A stretch of DNA of 64,000 bases from Roridomyces roridus (taxonomy: Eukaryota > Basidiomycota > Agaricomycetes > Agaricales > Mycenaceae). The position numbers and the translations under genes are program-made. The stretch covers positions 1,240,001 through 1,304,000 of the forward strand of contig JARKIF010000002.1 in NCBI GenBank assembly GCA_029378245.1, read 5' to 3'. Below are positions 11,994 through 23,487 of this stretch, in pieces; within the stretch, counting starts at the first letter, position 1, and every line of letters starts with the position of its first letter. The notes under the pieces were generated by a model. It was given only the letters and a program-made list of their open reading frames with translations. It did not search any database and was not told the DNA's origin.

Positions 11994-12167
11994 GCTGCAA
12001 AACGAGGTGGATGGCGGGGGCGAGTCGAGTACTTGAGCGTCAATCGGTCAGCGTTGAGCTGAAGAACGGAGGTGGAAGACTGTTTTTTTCCGAGGGCGAT
12101 CAGTTGGAAGCAGTCATGGCACATGTGTAATGTTCCTAATGAGGCAGTTTCCGCCTGATCCTACCTT

Positions 12168-12234
12168 CCTTATAAGGCAGTCCCGACGCTCGGAAGTGTA
12201 ATTTCGATTTCTCCTCAGTTTTGCGCGTATAAAA
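12168..12234 (+). promoter_or_regulatory. ADH1 promoter: CCTTATAAGG box and TATAAAA
   Basis: CCTTATAAGG at 12168-12177 fits a CArG/Mcm1-type palindrome, and TATAAAA at 12228-12234 lies 51 nt before the ADH1 ATG. A nine-base core CTTATAAGG also precedes ADH2 and ADH3, so it may be a shared control site or an upstream TATA variant. Confidence 0.5.
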
Positions 12235-12284
12235 TCGATGGATTATTCCATCCTATTTCACTCTACTCATCCTCCTCACCAACC

Positions 12285-13384
12285 ATGAGCGTCGAATTCA
12301 CCGTCTACAAAGGCTCCGCCAGCGACGGCATCGTCCAGGCCACCACCAACCATCCTCTGCCAAAGGGCAACCAAGTTCTCGTGAAAATCACTCACTCTGG
12401 GATCTGCGGCACCGACGAGCACTACAAGCACGCCGATATGGTCTTGGGCCACGAGGGAGTCGGTATCGTCGAGCAGATCGGCGAGAGTGTTACAGATTTG
12501 AAGGTCGGGGACGTCGTCGGCTGGGGGTACATCCACAAGGTCTGCGGGAAATGCGAGGAGTGCTTGCACGGTGCGCAATTATTTTTTCTTCTTCCTGCCT
12601 GAGTTTTAACCTCACCCCGGGTTTTCAGGAGATGATCAGTACTGCCCGAGCAAGGAGCAATACGGAGACAGCAACCACCACCAGGGCTCGTTCGGCTCGC
12701 GTGCGATTTGGAACGCCGAGTGGTTGTACAAGGTCCCCGCAGGACTCAAGCCAGAGCATGCTGCTCCCTTGATGTGCGGCGGCGCGACGGTCTTTGGTGT
12801 CATTGAGACGTACAACATCCGGCCAACCGACCGTGTGGGTGTCGTCGGTATCGGTGGCCTCGGCCACATGGCAATCCAGTTCTTGGCCAAGATGGGGGCC
12901 ACCGTCGTCGTGTTTTCGAGCACCGAGTCCAAGCGTGAGGAGGCACTCCGTCTCGGTGCGTCCGAGTTCTACCCTACCAAGGGCGTCGACAAGTTGGACG
13001 TACCGGAACTGGACCACCTGATCGTCACCGCGAGCTTCCTGCCCAGCTGGCAACTGTACGTGGCGCGTCCCAAGAACCTCTCATTCGCTCACCTTTTCAT
13101 CCAGTTACTTTGACATCGTCAAGCGCCGTGGCTTCATCTACCCTCTGACCGTCGCCTTCGACAACCTTTCGATCCCCAATATGCCCCTCGTCACGCGTGG
13201 AATCACCCTGCAGGGGTCCATTATCTGCTCGCGTGCGACGCACAAGCGGATGCTCAACTTTGCGGCGCGCAACAAGATCGAGCCGGTCGTTGAGCTCTTC
13301 CCTTTGACAAAGAGCGGCGTAGAGGAGGGTATGGGGCGTCTGCGGGAGGGTAAGGTGCGGTACCGGGCAGTGCTTGTGGCGTAG
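12285..13384 (+). CDS. NADP-type zinc alcohol dehydrogenase (CAD/ADH6-7-like), ADH1
   Basis: Zinc-dependent medium-chain dehydrogenase of the cinnamyl-alcohol/ADH6-7 type, interconverting alcohols and aldehydes with NADP(H) in the cytosol. Three exons (12285-12570, 12629-13055, 13105-13384) give 330 aa. Catalytic zinc residues sit in HSGICGTDEH and LGHEGVG; the structural zinc cluster is VCGKCEECLHGDDQYC, split by intron 1; the Rossmann motif is VGIGGLGHMAIQFLAKMG. Start MSVEFTVYKG aligns with the other copies. No frame break. ADH2 and ADH3 are much closer to each other than to this copy; the pseudogene at 63730 looks most like this one (it shares KGSA-DGI). Substrate range cannot be read from sequence; aromatic aldehyde turnover is the usual role of the subfamily in wood- and litter-decaying fungi. 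Confidence 0.92.
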
Positions 13385-13705
13385 AGTGGGGATAAGTACA
13401 TAATTTAGAGCTAGAAATCGATATCGTCCCAAAAGTCCCACTGCTATAGTTGAAAGGCTGAATTCACAGAGAGGATTGCCATTTGGAGAACCACAAGAAG
13501 ACCACAGTGACAGTCAGAAGCAAGAACTTGAACAGCGTGTTCGTTCAACGGCGTTGGGCGTGATCGCCTGCCGACTCGGCGTGGCGTAACACTACAACAG
13601 TCGGACCGATTGATCCACAGTGGCGATCGCGATCGGGCCGGACTGCCGCAGGCTTTAATGCTGCTCTCATCGCGTTGAGTAAATATTATCCCTTTCCTCT
13701 CCCCA
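13385..13705. other. Intergenic region ADH1-SDR
   Basis: No gene seen in 321 nt. It should hold the ADH1 terminator and SDR promoter; TAAATATTAT just before the SDR start (about 13680) is an AT-rich, TATA-like stretch. Confidence 0.4.
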
Positions 13706-14847
13706 TGACTTCCAACGAATTCCTCTCGTCGCTGTTCTCCCTTCAAGGCCGCACGGCACTCGTAACGTGCTTATCGATGCTACGATGCGTGCGAGATGAC
13801 TGACCTGGGCTGTAGGGGTGGAACGCGTGGCATCGGACAGACCATGGCCCTCGCCCTGGCCAAGGCTGGCGCCGATCTCATCCTGGTGCAGGTCTGTCCT
13901 TGCGATTGACTTGGTTCTTGTATGGATATTTTCGCAGCGCAATCTAGACAATCAGGATACAGCCACGCAGGCCAAGCAGCTGGGGCGCCAGGTCGCTGTC
14001 GTTCAGTGTGATCTGGCGGACAAGGAGCAGCTCGGGGAACTTGTACAGAAGATTACGGGCGAGATGGGCTTGAAGTTTGACATTCTGGTCAATTCTGGCG
14101 GCATTCAACGTCGGTGCGTCTTGGAACAGCCAATCATTTCGTCTCCATTGTTAATTCGAGTCAGTGCACCTGCAGAGAACTTTACCAACGAGAATTGGGA
14201 TGAGGTAAGGTGCGAAAAATCGGCGACAAACACGACTCGACGCGTCTATGCAGGTCCTGCAAGTTAATTTGAATGCGGTATGGACACTTTCTCGCGATTG
14301 CGGAAAACACATGTTGGAATCGCGCGGCGTGGGTTTCACCGGGTCTCGGGGCAAGATTATCAATGTAGCCAGTCTGCTCTCATACCAAGGCGGCATGACT
14401 GTGCCTGCATATGCCGCCTCGAAACACGGTGTTTTGGGATTGGTGGGCGCATTTGATTCAATTTCTTGTCTCCACTGAACCTGTCCGTAGATCAAGGCTT
14501 TGTCCAACGAGTGGAGTTCCAAGGGCATCAATGTCAATGGGTAATGCGCTCGTATAATTGCATCTCCTCGTCTCACCGAGAACCTAGCATATCCCCGGGG
14601 TACATCGCAACGGAGGTATTTTTTGGTATTTCTCTGCACTAACACAAACTCAGCTCACCGTCCCGCAGATGAACACCGCACTTATCGCAGACCCCGTACG
14701 CTCACGGCAGATTATGGAACGCATTCCGATCGGACGATGGGGCACACCAGAGGACTTTGAGGGGGCTGTTATCTTCCTCGCGAGCCGCGCGTCGGACTAT
14801 GTCTGCGGTGAAAGTCTGCTGGTCGACGGTGGCTGGATGGCACGGTA
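13706..14847 (+). CDS. Short-chain dehydrogenase/reductase, KduD (2-deoxy-D-gluconate 3-dehydrogenase)-like
   Basis: Classical SDR of roughly 270 aa with about seven very short introns. Exon 1 [21 protein letters not shown] joins [24 protein letters not shown], giving the TGGxxGIG cofactor loop. NSGGIQRR replaces the usual NNAG, then [23 protein letters not shown], the catalytic [11 protein letters not shown] and YAASK (Tyr and Lys of the YxxxK motif), [13 protein letters not shown], and the C-terminal [35 protein letters not shown]. These match the KduD/gluconate-type branch that oxidises deoxy-sugar acids with NAD(P). No frame break. It is co-oriented with ADH1, but separate promoters are expected. 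Function at family level is confident; the exact sugar acid is inference. Confidence 0.87.
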
Positions 14848-15424
14848 ATTCAGTCTTGTATTCAAATCAACAAGCGTGTTTCAAACCCCGTGGCCGTGTT
14901 CCTGACTGACTTGAATCTTCGCTACCCCACTCTCCTACATGCAGCTACTTGTTCGTCAGCTGTATCGTCTACGAGAGACTAGGTCTGGGCGAAGTGTCAA
15001 ACCTTCAACTGAGACCACGAACCTCAAACCATAAAACTCAGCCATACATTAAAACATCATTCTCAGCTGGGAAGCACGTTCAACGGTATTTGACCTCCGC
15101 ATTGGAGCAGAAACCTCACCCAAAAGGCACGGTTCCGAAATTTTTGTTGTTTGGGTATGAGTATTGGCCTCCGAGGTTCACTGGCGCTAAGGTAGGACCT
15201 AAAGCTCACGGAGGTCGTTGGCGAAGCCCTTGAAGACAGTGAATGACTGAGCGGAGGGCCGTTATGACGTCGGGACACAAGAGTCACGAGACCACGTGAT
15301 CGCGGCAGCCGACGGCGCGGCGTGTCATCCTCGCTATCCCCGCAGCGACCTTGATCCGGTTCTGCGCCATCTTCTCAACCACTCAACAACCACTCGGAGT
15401 CGTACATATGCAGCCCTATGCAGC
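14848..15424. other. Intergenic stretch downstream of SDR
   Basis: About 580 nt without a supported gene; open frames are short and overlapping. It leads into the dispersed repeat that starts near 15425. Confidence 0.35.
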
Positions 15425-16420
15425 GTCCCATCTGCTTGCCTCGGAGGAACCGCGTCGTCTCTCTGCCGAATCGGGTGAGCGAGTCCCACACCCTGCTGCG
15501 CAGTACACCGCAGCATGCACTTAGCCAGGTCTACTGTTTTCATGGCTCCTTGGCCGAGTTGTACCAAGCTCCTGCAACTCGGCCCCCTCTCTCGGCGAGG
15601 TGATGGGTTCGAATCCCTGAATCCCTAAGGATGCACAATTCTGGAGGTCGTCAAGAGACCTCTCAAGGATGAAGACTTCAAGAAAGAAGACCTCGAAAAT
15701 GAAGAAAGAAGACCTCAACAACAATAAAGAAGACTTGAAGACAGACGGCCTCAAGAACGAAGAACTCAAAGACGCTTCAACAACAGGTAGGTTAAAGGTA
15801 AAGTATAAGGGTAAGTCGTTTCTTTTGCCACTTTGTCGTTCCATCGAATAGTAACCGACCAGAAGACCAGAGAACACTCGCATCTCTCCCCAGTTCTCCG
15901 CGTCTCTCACTTCATCTGGATTCTCTACCCCGCATTCTGCAGATATCCGCCATGGTCGCAGCGCCTGCTCCCAAGTCCCACCTGCCTTTTAATTTGATTC
16001 ATTTAGGTCGTGGAAAACTTGCAATTTCATCCTTGCTGACCGTGTATTTTGTTAAAGCAGTTTGAAGTGGGCTTCTCTGCAGCAAGGGATTTGTTCAAGT
16101 TAACACTTTCGTCGCACTCAGCGGGAGCACCGTGGTACACACGGGTCAAGACCGCCCGGGCCCCGCGCTAAAACAACTTCCCATGCCATCTCCTTCACGA
16201 CCTCAAGTCGTCCGTCTCTGGCCGCCCAAGTCCCATGTCGGCGGCTTTGATACTCGGCTGTGCGGTCAACAGGCACTCTCCATTCAACCTTCCGGACGTG
16301 TTCTACTAGTTCCCCGTGACCGCCCAAGTCCCGCCAACAGGGCCATCATCATCTTCCGAGCACGACATTGAACACTGCCGCTCGATGTATGGGACTGAGG
16401 TCAATTCAGGGTTGGACATC
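15425..16420 (+). repeat. Dispersed repeat with tRNA-like boxes, copy 1
   Basis: About 1 kb that recurs in inverted orientation at 62430-63535. It contains a tRNA-like head (A-box-like TGGCCGAGTTG near 15552, B-box GGTTCGAATCC at ~15605), a degenerate tandem array of GAAGACCTCAAGAA-type units (about 15650-15790) that leaves an open frame rich in Lys/Asp/Leu, a middle block containing TCTCACTTCATCTGGATTCTC, and a distal block (about 16100-16420) ending CTCGATGTATGGG. Divergence between copies is visible by eye and no protein domain is encoded. A SINE-like or composite non-autonomous element is the best guess. Confidence 0.7.
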
Positions 16421-16803
16421 AGACTCGAGTTCGAATCAATCGGAGTGCTTGACAGAGCCGTTGTAGAAAGTGGATTGGACGCTCATGGTTGAAAAAAAAA
16501 ATGATAGGGCGAAATAATACATGGATTTCACGCGCAAAGCAGGAGAAATCGTACAAACGTGCAATGACCGATTGTGTGACTTGCGGATTCTAATTCGATC
16601 ACCTCGCCGATGCCTTTCTCCCTTCATTAGTCCGCAGCAATCTTGCTCGAGTTCGAACACGTCACTTCCCAAGAAAAAGAGCTCTGCCACCTCTGTCCTT
16701 CTCCGTCACTCAGCCATTAGCTCAACTACTCGACGACTCGCCGCTGCCAGCCTCGTTCCGCAGCTCGAACTTGCCGGAGCCCAAATGATAATGAGTCGTC
16801 TGG
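16421..16803. other. Intergenic between repeat and F-box 2
   Basis: About 380 nt with no supported gene; the 3' untranslated region of the minus-strand F-box gene must lie here. Confidence 0.35.
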
Positions 16804-18718
16804 TCACTTGCTGAACATCTTCTGCGCAAAGAGAAAATCAGATGAACATACCACCGCCTCCCTCCAGCTCCATGCCGAATTCTTGCACTTGACACAGTAC
16901 AACTTGCCCGGAATCTTGTCCATCTCCTCGCACGTCGCCGTCTGTGGATCCTTTCCGTACAACTTGATGACATTATCCACCACACCGTTCATTTTGGGCT
17001 GGTCCGCAAGTCGGAAAGCCCTGTCAAGAGAGCATGGTTCCTGCAGGCAGAATCGTTCCACGACTTTCTCGTACTTTGTCGAGTGCTGCCAGTCATAACT
17101 TCTCCGCAAGCACGTCTTGGATTTGCCGGAACTGAAATGACCTGTGCAGCAACCCCAGTAGCACGTGAAAACCACCGCCGCATACTCCAAAGGATCGCCA
17201 ATGATGTCCGCATCGGGGAACCTCGTTTTCAGCGACGCTTTGATGTGTTTACGAAGCTTTTCCTCAAATGCGACAGACCACACTGCCACGAGGTCGGGAA
17301 GTTGAGATTTGAGTGCCGCTTCCAGATCATCCTTCTTGAGGACCAGTTTCAAATCGGGATTCTCCAACACCACCCTGACATCCGGAATCAATGCGACGTC
17401 GACCAACCGGGGCGGTATTGCGAGGTTTTGGATGTTTTCGGTGATAGGATCGGGAAACGTTTGCCCCAAAAGCCGTACTCGATCTGTTAGAACTTTGGGC
17501 TTGACGTGAACCTCCAGGTCCTTGGTCAATTCGCTTGCGATTTCGTCCCATTCTTTCAGGAAAGTGAGATAACTTTCGAGGTTGATAGGCTCGAATACCT
17601 TCGTCACTGAGAGCTTGTGGTATTGTAACAAGAGGGTGGGCTTCCAAAAAAGGTCGTGCCCAAGAAACGATATAGTCGGGCCAGCCAGCTTCACGCAGTT
17701 TCGTTTGTACGCTGGCAAGCTTGATTTCAAACCAAGACCATGAGATTCAACCATGCGACTTACTTGGCATAACGAACAGCCTTCAGCTCCTTGATTTCTT
17801 TGATTCTAGCTTGAACGATGCGACCCATCCACAATTTCCCAATCGTCGAGTACTGTGCCATATTAAATCCCACGTTGGAAATTCGGCGGAAACACAAACC
17901 TCGTTAATAGCTTTCGTCTGAGCTCTGCGCTCCCGCAGGAGTTTAGCCTTCCCAGCCTTGATCGTTTTCGCCTCGGAAGCCGATTCAGAGGCCGTGGTCG
18001 ATTTATCATCGCAGTATTTTTCTGTGAAATCCTTGACGTCCTTTCTAAGGTAAGCGCCTTGAGGCCGCAAAATCAATGCCAATGTGGGGCGGTCAGAGTC
18101 TTAGAGTCACCGTTTATCGCAGGGAACACGCCCTTGGCGAATATCGGCGTCTTGTGTGTCGCGCTGAGTCTAGCAGGAATCTGTTTCACAGTCCTGAAAA
18201 GAAAGTCAATCACAGGATGATTAGAGTGCTGTACAGGTTTCTCACTGGCGTCCCGAGCAGTCTGTACACCATCTCGCTGCGAATTCCCACCAGATAGGAT
18301 CGGACTGGTAGTCGTGCTCCAGCGGCTCGAGACAAACCTGAAGTGGGTATTGAGACGCAACGTGAAAACAGAAAGAGGTTACATACGTGGCAAACCTCTT
18401 CGAAAAGCAATCGACACCACGCCGGGTCGTCCATGCACCCGGGGGCCAGAGGCGGCGCACTCTCCACGGCTCGCAAAGACGCGCGCCAGATGTTGGCGTT
18501 GTGTCGGTCCAGCAAGAATCCGCGTAAAGCCTTGTTGGTTCTCGCCAGATACAGAAGCGTCAATGGGTCCAAGCGTCTGAATATCTGGAAGATTGCGGTC
18601 AAATGCCACGGCCTCTTCGACGGATACAAGAACGGACTTCAAACAGAACGTCAAGAGGAAGATCTAGGAAAGGGTTTCCGTTGTCGAGGCGGAGGGATTG
18701 GCGAGTTCGACGCGTCAT
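16804..18718 (-). CDS. F-box protein with CHVC/WCTDC zinc-binding motif, paralogue 2
   Basis: Paralogue of the gene at 10001-11993 in opposite orientation. Start ATG at 18718 (MTRRTRQSLRL...), F-box RLDPLTLLYLARTNKALRGF, then ASLRAVESAPPLAPGCMDDPAWC, FEEVCHVC joined by an intron to LEPLEHDYQSDPIWWEFAARWCTDC, a basic helical exon, and a long last exon containing KEWDEIASELTKDLEVHV, PRLVDVALIPDV, CYWGCCTGHFSSG and KLYCVKCKNSAWSW. The intact C-terminal Cys pair (TCEEMDKIPGKLYCVKC) is what the other paralogue loses by a frame break. The upstream sequence of both genes is conserved (AGTACACGGCCGTC, then CCCTATCTTCTTG and CTCTTCCAGC before the ATG). Predicted SCF adaptor; target unknown. Confidence 0.82.
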
Positions 18719-18875
18719 GCTGGAAGAGAGCAAGAAGATAGGGGATCAAGATCAATGGCACAGCCACGAGGACGAGATGGAAAGAAATAAAATTTGGCAT
18801 CGACGGCCGTGTACTCTACTGTGTTTGGTCAACATTCTGCAATACAAGGTACATATTTCCATGGAAGACAAAAAA

Positions 18876-20030
18876 TCACAGCCCGAAGGCAACAGTCTCA
18901 GAACCGTACGTGTCCGTAACGAGGCGCGCAGCGCCGCCATCGCCCGCCCCGGCAGCGATGTAGATAGGTACAAAGTGGTCTTCCCGCGGGTGGCACGCAC
19001 GGAAGCCGGGATGCTGAACGAGGTTTATCAGGGCGGTTTTCCGAGCTGCGTCCTACAGAGTGACAGCAGTAAGCATTGAGACCAGAAAAAGAGAAAGCAC
19101 AACGTACATCCTTGAGCTTGACCGCCTCGATAATGGCCCGGTCGAACTCGATATGCGCAGGCTTGGCGGTGTCTGGGGAGAAGCAGCTAAAGTCGCGGAG
19201 GTTATGCACCGTCAAACCGCCCGATAGGACGAGTATGCCTTCCTCCCTCAGCTTGGCCACCGTCTTGCCCACATCCCAATTGACCTCGGGACTCAGACTC
19301 GCGTCGATTGAAACCTCCACAATGGGGATGTCGGTGAAGATGTTCCCGAACATGATGCGGAAGGGGATGAAGACACCGTGATCGAGCCCCGGTCCAGAAA
19401 ATCCTCGCCCGTCTTCGCCGCGAGCCTCGGTTTTGGGACTAAGGCGTGCGCGTTGGCCAGCGGCTTTGTAGAGGTCTACCACGCGTTGGGCGAGGGCAGT
19501 GTCGCCGCGGGATTTGAAGTCGACTTGGTAGAAGCTGGGTGCGAAGCCGTAGTAGTCGTACAGCAAGGGGTTGGTGTCGCCGTAGTCGGTGACTGAGATT
19601 CAATGAGCAAGAGACAGAATTTGGAAAAGGAGGACACACCTAGACGTTCCCCGTTCGTCTCCCAATGGGCACTGAATACGACGATGCCTTTGGGCTGGTA
19701 TTTCTTGAGGAGTGCCGGCCCAAAGTCCTTGAGGAATGTGGCCAAAGGCCCACTCGCACCACCCCACCTCATGATAGATGCAGGGGCGCGGCCAGCCGAC
19801 TCAGAGTCCGGAGTCATAGTCATGGGCGACCCGTGGCCAAAAAAGAAGGCGGGAATCTTCTCGGGAGTGTCGGGGAGTTCGTCGAGGACCTTTCGCCATT
19901 CCTTTTGCATCGTGGGGAGGTCGAAGGTTGCCATGTTTCGCTTGGTTGAAAATCGAGAGAATAGGGCGTTGCGGGAGAGATACAAAGCAGATAGGAGACT
20001 CAGGACGAAGAGGATGAGAGACCGTCTCAT
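18876..20030 (-). CDS. LigB-type extradiol dioxygenase (DODA-like) with N-terminal membrane anchor, copy 1
   Basis: Class III extradiol ring-cleavage dioxygenase related to 4,5-DOPA dioxygenase/YgiD, opening catechol rings with a bound metal. Exons 20030-19640, 19592-19108 and 19052-18876 give 350 aa. MRRSLILFVLSLLSALYLSRNALF is a hydrophobic signal-anchor not present in bacterial YgiD. Metal-ligand motifs are FFFGHGSPMTM, GIVVFSAHWE and LDHGVFIPFRIMF; LSGGLTVHNLRDF and HPREDHFVPIYIAAGA follow. It is close to copy 2 at 61191-62324, with the same intron positions. An alternative start at the inner Met (MATFDLPTMQ) would give a soluble form. Divergent from MYND gene 1 with only 194 nt between starts. 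Confidence 0.87.
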
Positions 20031-20224
20031 CGAGATGGGTGCATTTTAAGAGGTTGCCTCGGTCATTCTTGCTGACACGGCTGATAAATACGCTGTTCAA
20101 CGCGCGCTGTGGGGGCGTTAAATGGTGCCAGAACGGCTTGTGCATGAGAATGGGCCGTCCTACCACCGTCCGAGGAGTAAACGGAGCCTCGGACGCGGCC
20201 GGGCGGGATGTGGATGTTGAGTAG
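20031..20224. promoter_or_regulatory. Compact bidirectional promoter, dioxygenase 1 / MYND 1
   Basis: 194 nt between two divergent ATGs. Much of it reappears, diverged and inverted, upstream of dioxygenase 2 (about 60955-61190), for example the GTGTCAGCAAGAATGACCGAGG block on the minus strand, so the promoter was copied with the gene. Confidence 0.6.
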
Positions 20225-22184
20225 ATGTTCGGCAAAACGGTCCTGACAAAGGCCTATTTACAAAGGCTGACTGACGCTGACCGGCAATCAATCTATGATC
20301 GCCGGATGGCTTCTCAGGCTTCCAGCGCGCTCGCTGGATTCACACGAGATGTTCACCGAACTAAAGTCCCTGCCACCTTTCTCTCCTCAATGTCTGTCAG
20401 GCAGCGGCTGGGCAACGATCTCAGTGTCGACCGTTTGCCCGACCTGCCTTTGCTGAACAAGACTTGCACCAAAGGTTTAACTCCGGCTCAGATAGAAGCT
20501 GTCGGGTGGGCACACGACGCCATTCTTCTCTTCACACGGTTCGCTGTCTTGGTCGATGACGACAATCCCGCATTGCGAGGGATGGTGCTGCAACTATGGG
20601 ACGAGACGGGCATCTGGAAGTGGATGATATTCCTCTACAATGCCAACGCGGATCTCAACGAGACCATCGGCAATAAACGCCGGCCGTTTCCCATGACTGC
20701 CGCAGAAATGAAGAGCCCAATAGCCACGTTGCTGTTGGCGTGTACGGACGCGCCCAGCCTGTTGAAACGGATGGCTGCCGTTCCTGATGTGGTTTCCCTC
20801 ACAGGAATGCTTTGGATGGAATACAGCCTGGAATTTCCGGGTGTCATACACGACGGATTAATTTCCACCATCCAACACATGTTGGAGTTGAAGACCGCCC
20901 AGTCGGTACTCTCCACGTTACTTGACGCTGTCGGGGGCGCCAAGATCTTCATGCAGGTTGCCGTAGACCGTTTTCGACGCCTCACATCCTCAAAACCCTT
21001 GGTTAAGGAGGACATTACACCACAACTCCGCTTCATCGCCTTCCTTGTCCAAAAGTTCAATCCAATCCTTGGCGAAGTGATGCACGCCGTGGACGCCATA
21101 TCTGTGGCCATCCCTGCTGCCGACTCCTTGATCGAGCAAGTCGAAGGTCCTTCGCACGTTGGAACGTGCATCCAGACAATGATCCTCCCCCATCTCATTG
21201 CCGCCACCTCCCACCAGCCTCTGATACGAGCGATCAATCAGGGACTTTTGCGGACCTTATACGAAGCGCGCCTCACCTTTCTGCAACCCGACGAGTCTCA
21301 TCGTCAAATTAAAGAAACCACACAATTCATTGTAAACGAACTTGTCGGTAAGTGTTTACATTTTTAACGTTTCAAATTCTGACCCATTTTCCTTTTGAAG
21401 CCCCGTGCCTGGTTCTCCGAACTGTTCTCCATGCAGTTGAACGGTCGGGTTTATTAGCTGATTATGCAAAGATTCGAAGGGAGGACGGGATGGCTGAGCT
21501 GTTGCCCGAGTGGGAAGCTCTCTACGCTCTTTTTGTGGACATCTTTGCAGCTAAACAGATGGTGGACGCAGTGATCAAGTACTTCTGCGGGCATCCGGAG
21601 GTTGGTCGTATGTAGTTCACTGTGGCTTGATCTGCTGACTTGTCGTCTAGTGTGCCCGGGAAGATAAGCTCAAAAGATGTGCCAGATGCGAGAGTGTCAA
21701 GTTCGTGTGTGTCATTGAGACGACGATTTATACTGACAACAGGCATCAGATATTGCAGTAGAGTATGCCAACAACGTGACTGGCCTCGACATCGGAGGGA
21801 CTGTCGCAAAGGAGAAATTTTGGGCTTGGAATGTACGTCGAAACCATTGCTCGTCCACCAGGCTTGATGCGAAATTGGGCAGCCCTCTACCCTGTGTCCG
21901 ATCGCCAGTTTGACGGCAAGCTGGCGTCTTTACAAGTCCGTATGCAGCAACGTTCCCTCCGACAGCGGATTCGAGTAGATCCAAAGCTCGCCGCCGCGGC
22001 GGCGGCGGCTGATGTTGTGTTGACCGTTGACTTTTCCAACGTTGAACACAACATCATTATCGATGTCGTGGAGAGCTCAATTCCGTGTGTTGCGGTGGCT
22101 GTATTTGCCATCGTGAAGAGCGGTAGCGAGATCTTCACGCTTCTGGCGGGGGAGGTCTTGCTGACGGAGTTGTTGAAAGAGTGA
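20225..22184 (+). CDS. MYND-type zinc finger protein, paralogue 1
   Basis: Large helical N-terminal region of about 375 aa in one exon (MFGKTVLTKAYLQRL...; TCTKGLTPAQIEAVGWAHDAILLF; LNETIGNKRRPF; LRFIAFLVQKFNPILGEVMH), an intron at the end of FIVNELVG, then VLRTVLHAVERSGLLADY and a MYND finger reconstructed over two introns: CARED, CARCESVK, YCSRVCQQRDWPRHRRDC. MYND fingers bind proline-rich partners. The C-terminal part (LYPVSDRQFDGKL...VDFSNVEHNIIIDVV...) matches the end of paralogue 2 and closes at 22184; the junction after CRKGEILG is not certain. A poly-Ala run from GCC/GCG repeats sits at ~22000. Function unknown; the family is expanded in agaricomycetes. Confidence 0.8.
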
Positions 22185-22605
22185 AGTAATATACATGCAA
22201 ACAGGCTCAAATAGGGCCTGGTCTCTTTCACTTCAAATCCACGACGCGGACCAAGCCGCCCAACGACGACTACCGGTTACGACACGACTTGCCTACCTAC
22301 TTGACACTGCCGCCATCGAAGATGAATACCCTGATTCCGCAGCTAGAGCTCAAAAACGGGCCCACGGACTGCTGCGGAATTCAGTCGTTTTCCCTCAAGC
22401 GGCGGCTGTTGGCCGCCATGAAATAAGAACGTACCGTTGCCTTGCGACTCGGATGGTGGCCCATAGCTGTCCGTGATACGGACTTCACGCACATCTCTTC
22501 CTCCTCCTCCCCCATCCTTCGCTTTCGCTTTCTTGCTTTCAATTCTCCTTCCTTTCCTTCACTGCTGGACTTTTCTCTTCCCTTCCTCAAGTTCTCGTTG
22601 TAACA
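22185..22605. promoter_or_regulatory. CT-rich upstream region of membrane protein 1
   Basis: 421 nt without a supported gene. The last 130 nt before the ATG are strongly C/T-rich on the plus strand, a common fungal core-promoter style. Confidence 0.45.
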
Positions 22606-23487
22606 ATGGCACCTCAGGGTGGTTCCTCCACTGGCCGTGGCACATTATCATCTAGCGCCGTCACCAAGATTCCTGAATCGTCCGGGCCAGTCCATATTGC
22701 GTCAGAGTCAGAGTCGTTGACGGGAATATTCCGTGCGTCTGGAGCCACTCATCCTCTTATCCTACTCATTCGGCGCAGCTAACCCCTCCACTGCAACAAC
22801 TGTGTTTAATGCATCGCCTCCGCCCGGGCCGGCGACGGTAACGCATAGTGAGTGCTCACCTTCTCCTACACGATCGTGGGTGGTTACCGCGTGGCCAGCC
22901 GCAACTGTTGTCGGCTCATCCCCTACACCGAATCCAAACCAAGCGAACTCTTCCCAGGGATCTCCCGACTCGGGACTTTCTACGGGGGCCGTGGCTGGTT
23001 TGAGTTTGGGTCTCGGTTTACTCGTCGGGCTCATCGCAGCCTTGATCCTCGTTTTATACCGCCGCCGGAAAGCACGGTCTCGCAAGAATCATAATGCACA
23101 TATCGTCAATGTTCGGGGAAGCGTCGATGGAGAGGCTTTGCTGTATCAAGGTTAGTTGCTGCAGGAAAATTCATGACCTAAATCTTGACAACCCCGGCAG
23201 AAAAAGTGATACCCAGAGAGTCTAGCCCACTCCCCCGGCGCCCGACGTATACGAGAATCACGGAATGGGTGCAAAGAACGAGGGTTACATCGTTATCGAG
23301 CAAGGCGCCGTCCAGTATACTTTCCAAATCTGAGTCTCAGGGCGAGGGGACAACGGCTGTTGGGGCCGGTGTGATCCGGTCACAATCGAACGCTTCCTCA
23401 CGGAGTGCGTATTCGCAAGCCAGTGCGTTTCACAGCACGGAGCAGGTTGCGAGTCGGCCCCCGGATCTTTACAGAATAAACGAATAA
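22606..23487 (+). CDS. Single-pass membrane protein with Ser/Thr/Pro-rich ectodomain, paralogue 1
   Basis: No enzyme domain. MAPQGGSSTGRGTLSSSAV starts a Ser/Thr/Pro-rich stretch (PSTATTV, SPPPGPATVTH, SPTPNPNQANSSQGSP), followed by a glycine-rich transmembrane helix GAVAGLSLGLGLLVGLIAAL then LYRRRKARSRK as stop-transfer, and a cytosolic tail with TRITEWVQRTRV and a Ser-rich end YRINE. Introns follow GIF and YQG; a possible third in the ectodomain is unclear because the frame stays open. The layout recalls fungal Mid2/SKG6-like wall-stress sensors, and paralogue 2 (27729-28654) repeats it, including the TRVTDWIRR motif after the membrane. No clear cleavable signal peptide is visible. Function inferred only from architecture. 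Confidence 0.7.

Noticed and set aside
15650..15790. CRISPR-like array
   Set aside because: Units are contiguous and degenerate with no unique spacers, and the genome is eukaryotic.
15669..15851. Small Lys/Asp/Leu-rich protein from the repeat array
   Set aside because: The open frame comes from the 14-15 nt units; the inverted copy at 63190-63345 does not preserve a protein.
20635..21237. 200-codon minus-strand frame
   Set aside because: Antisense to the single long exon of MYND gene 1, which aligns throughout with paralogue 2.
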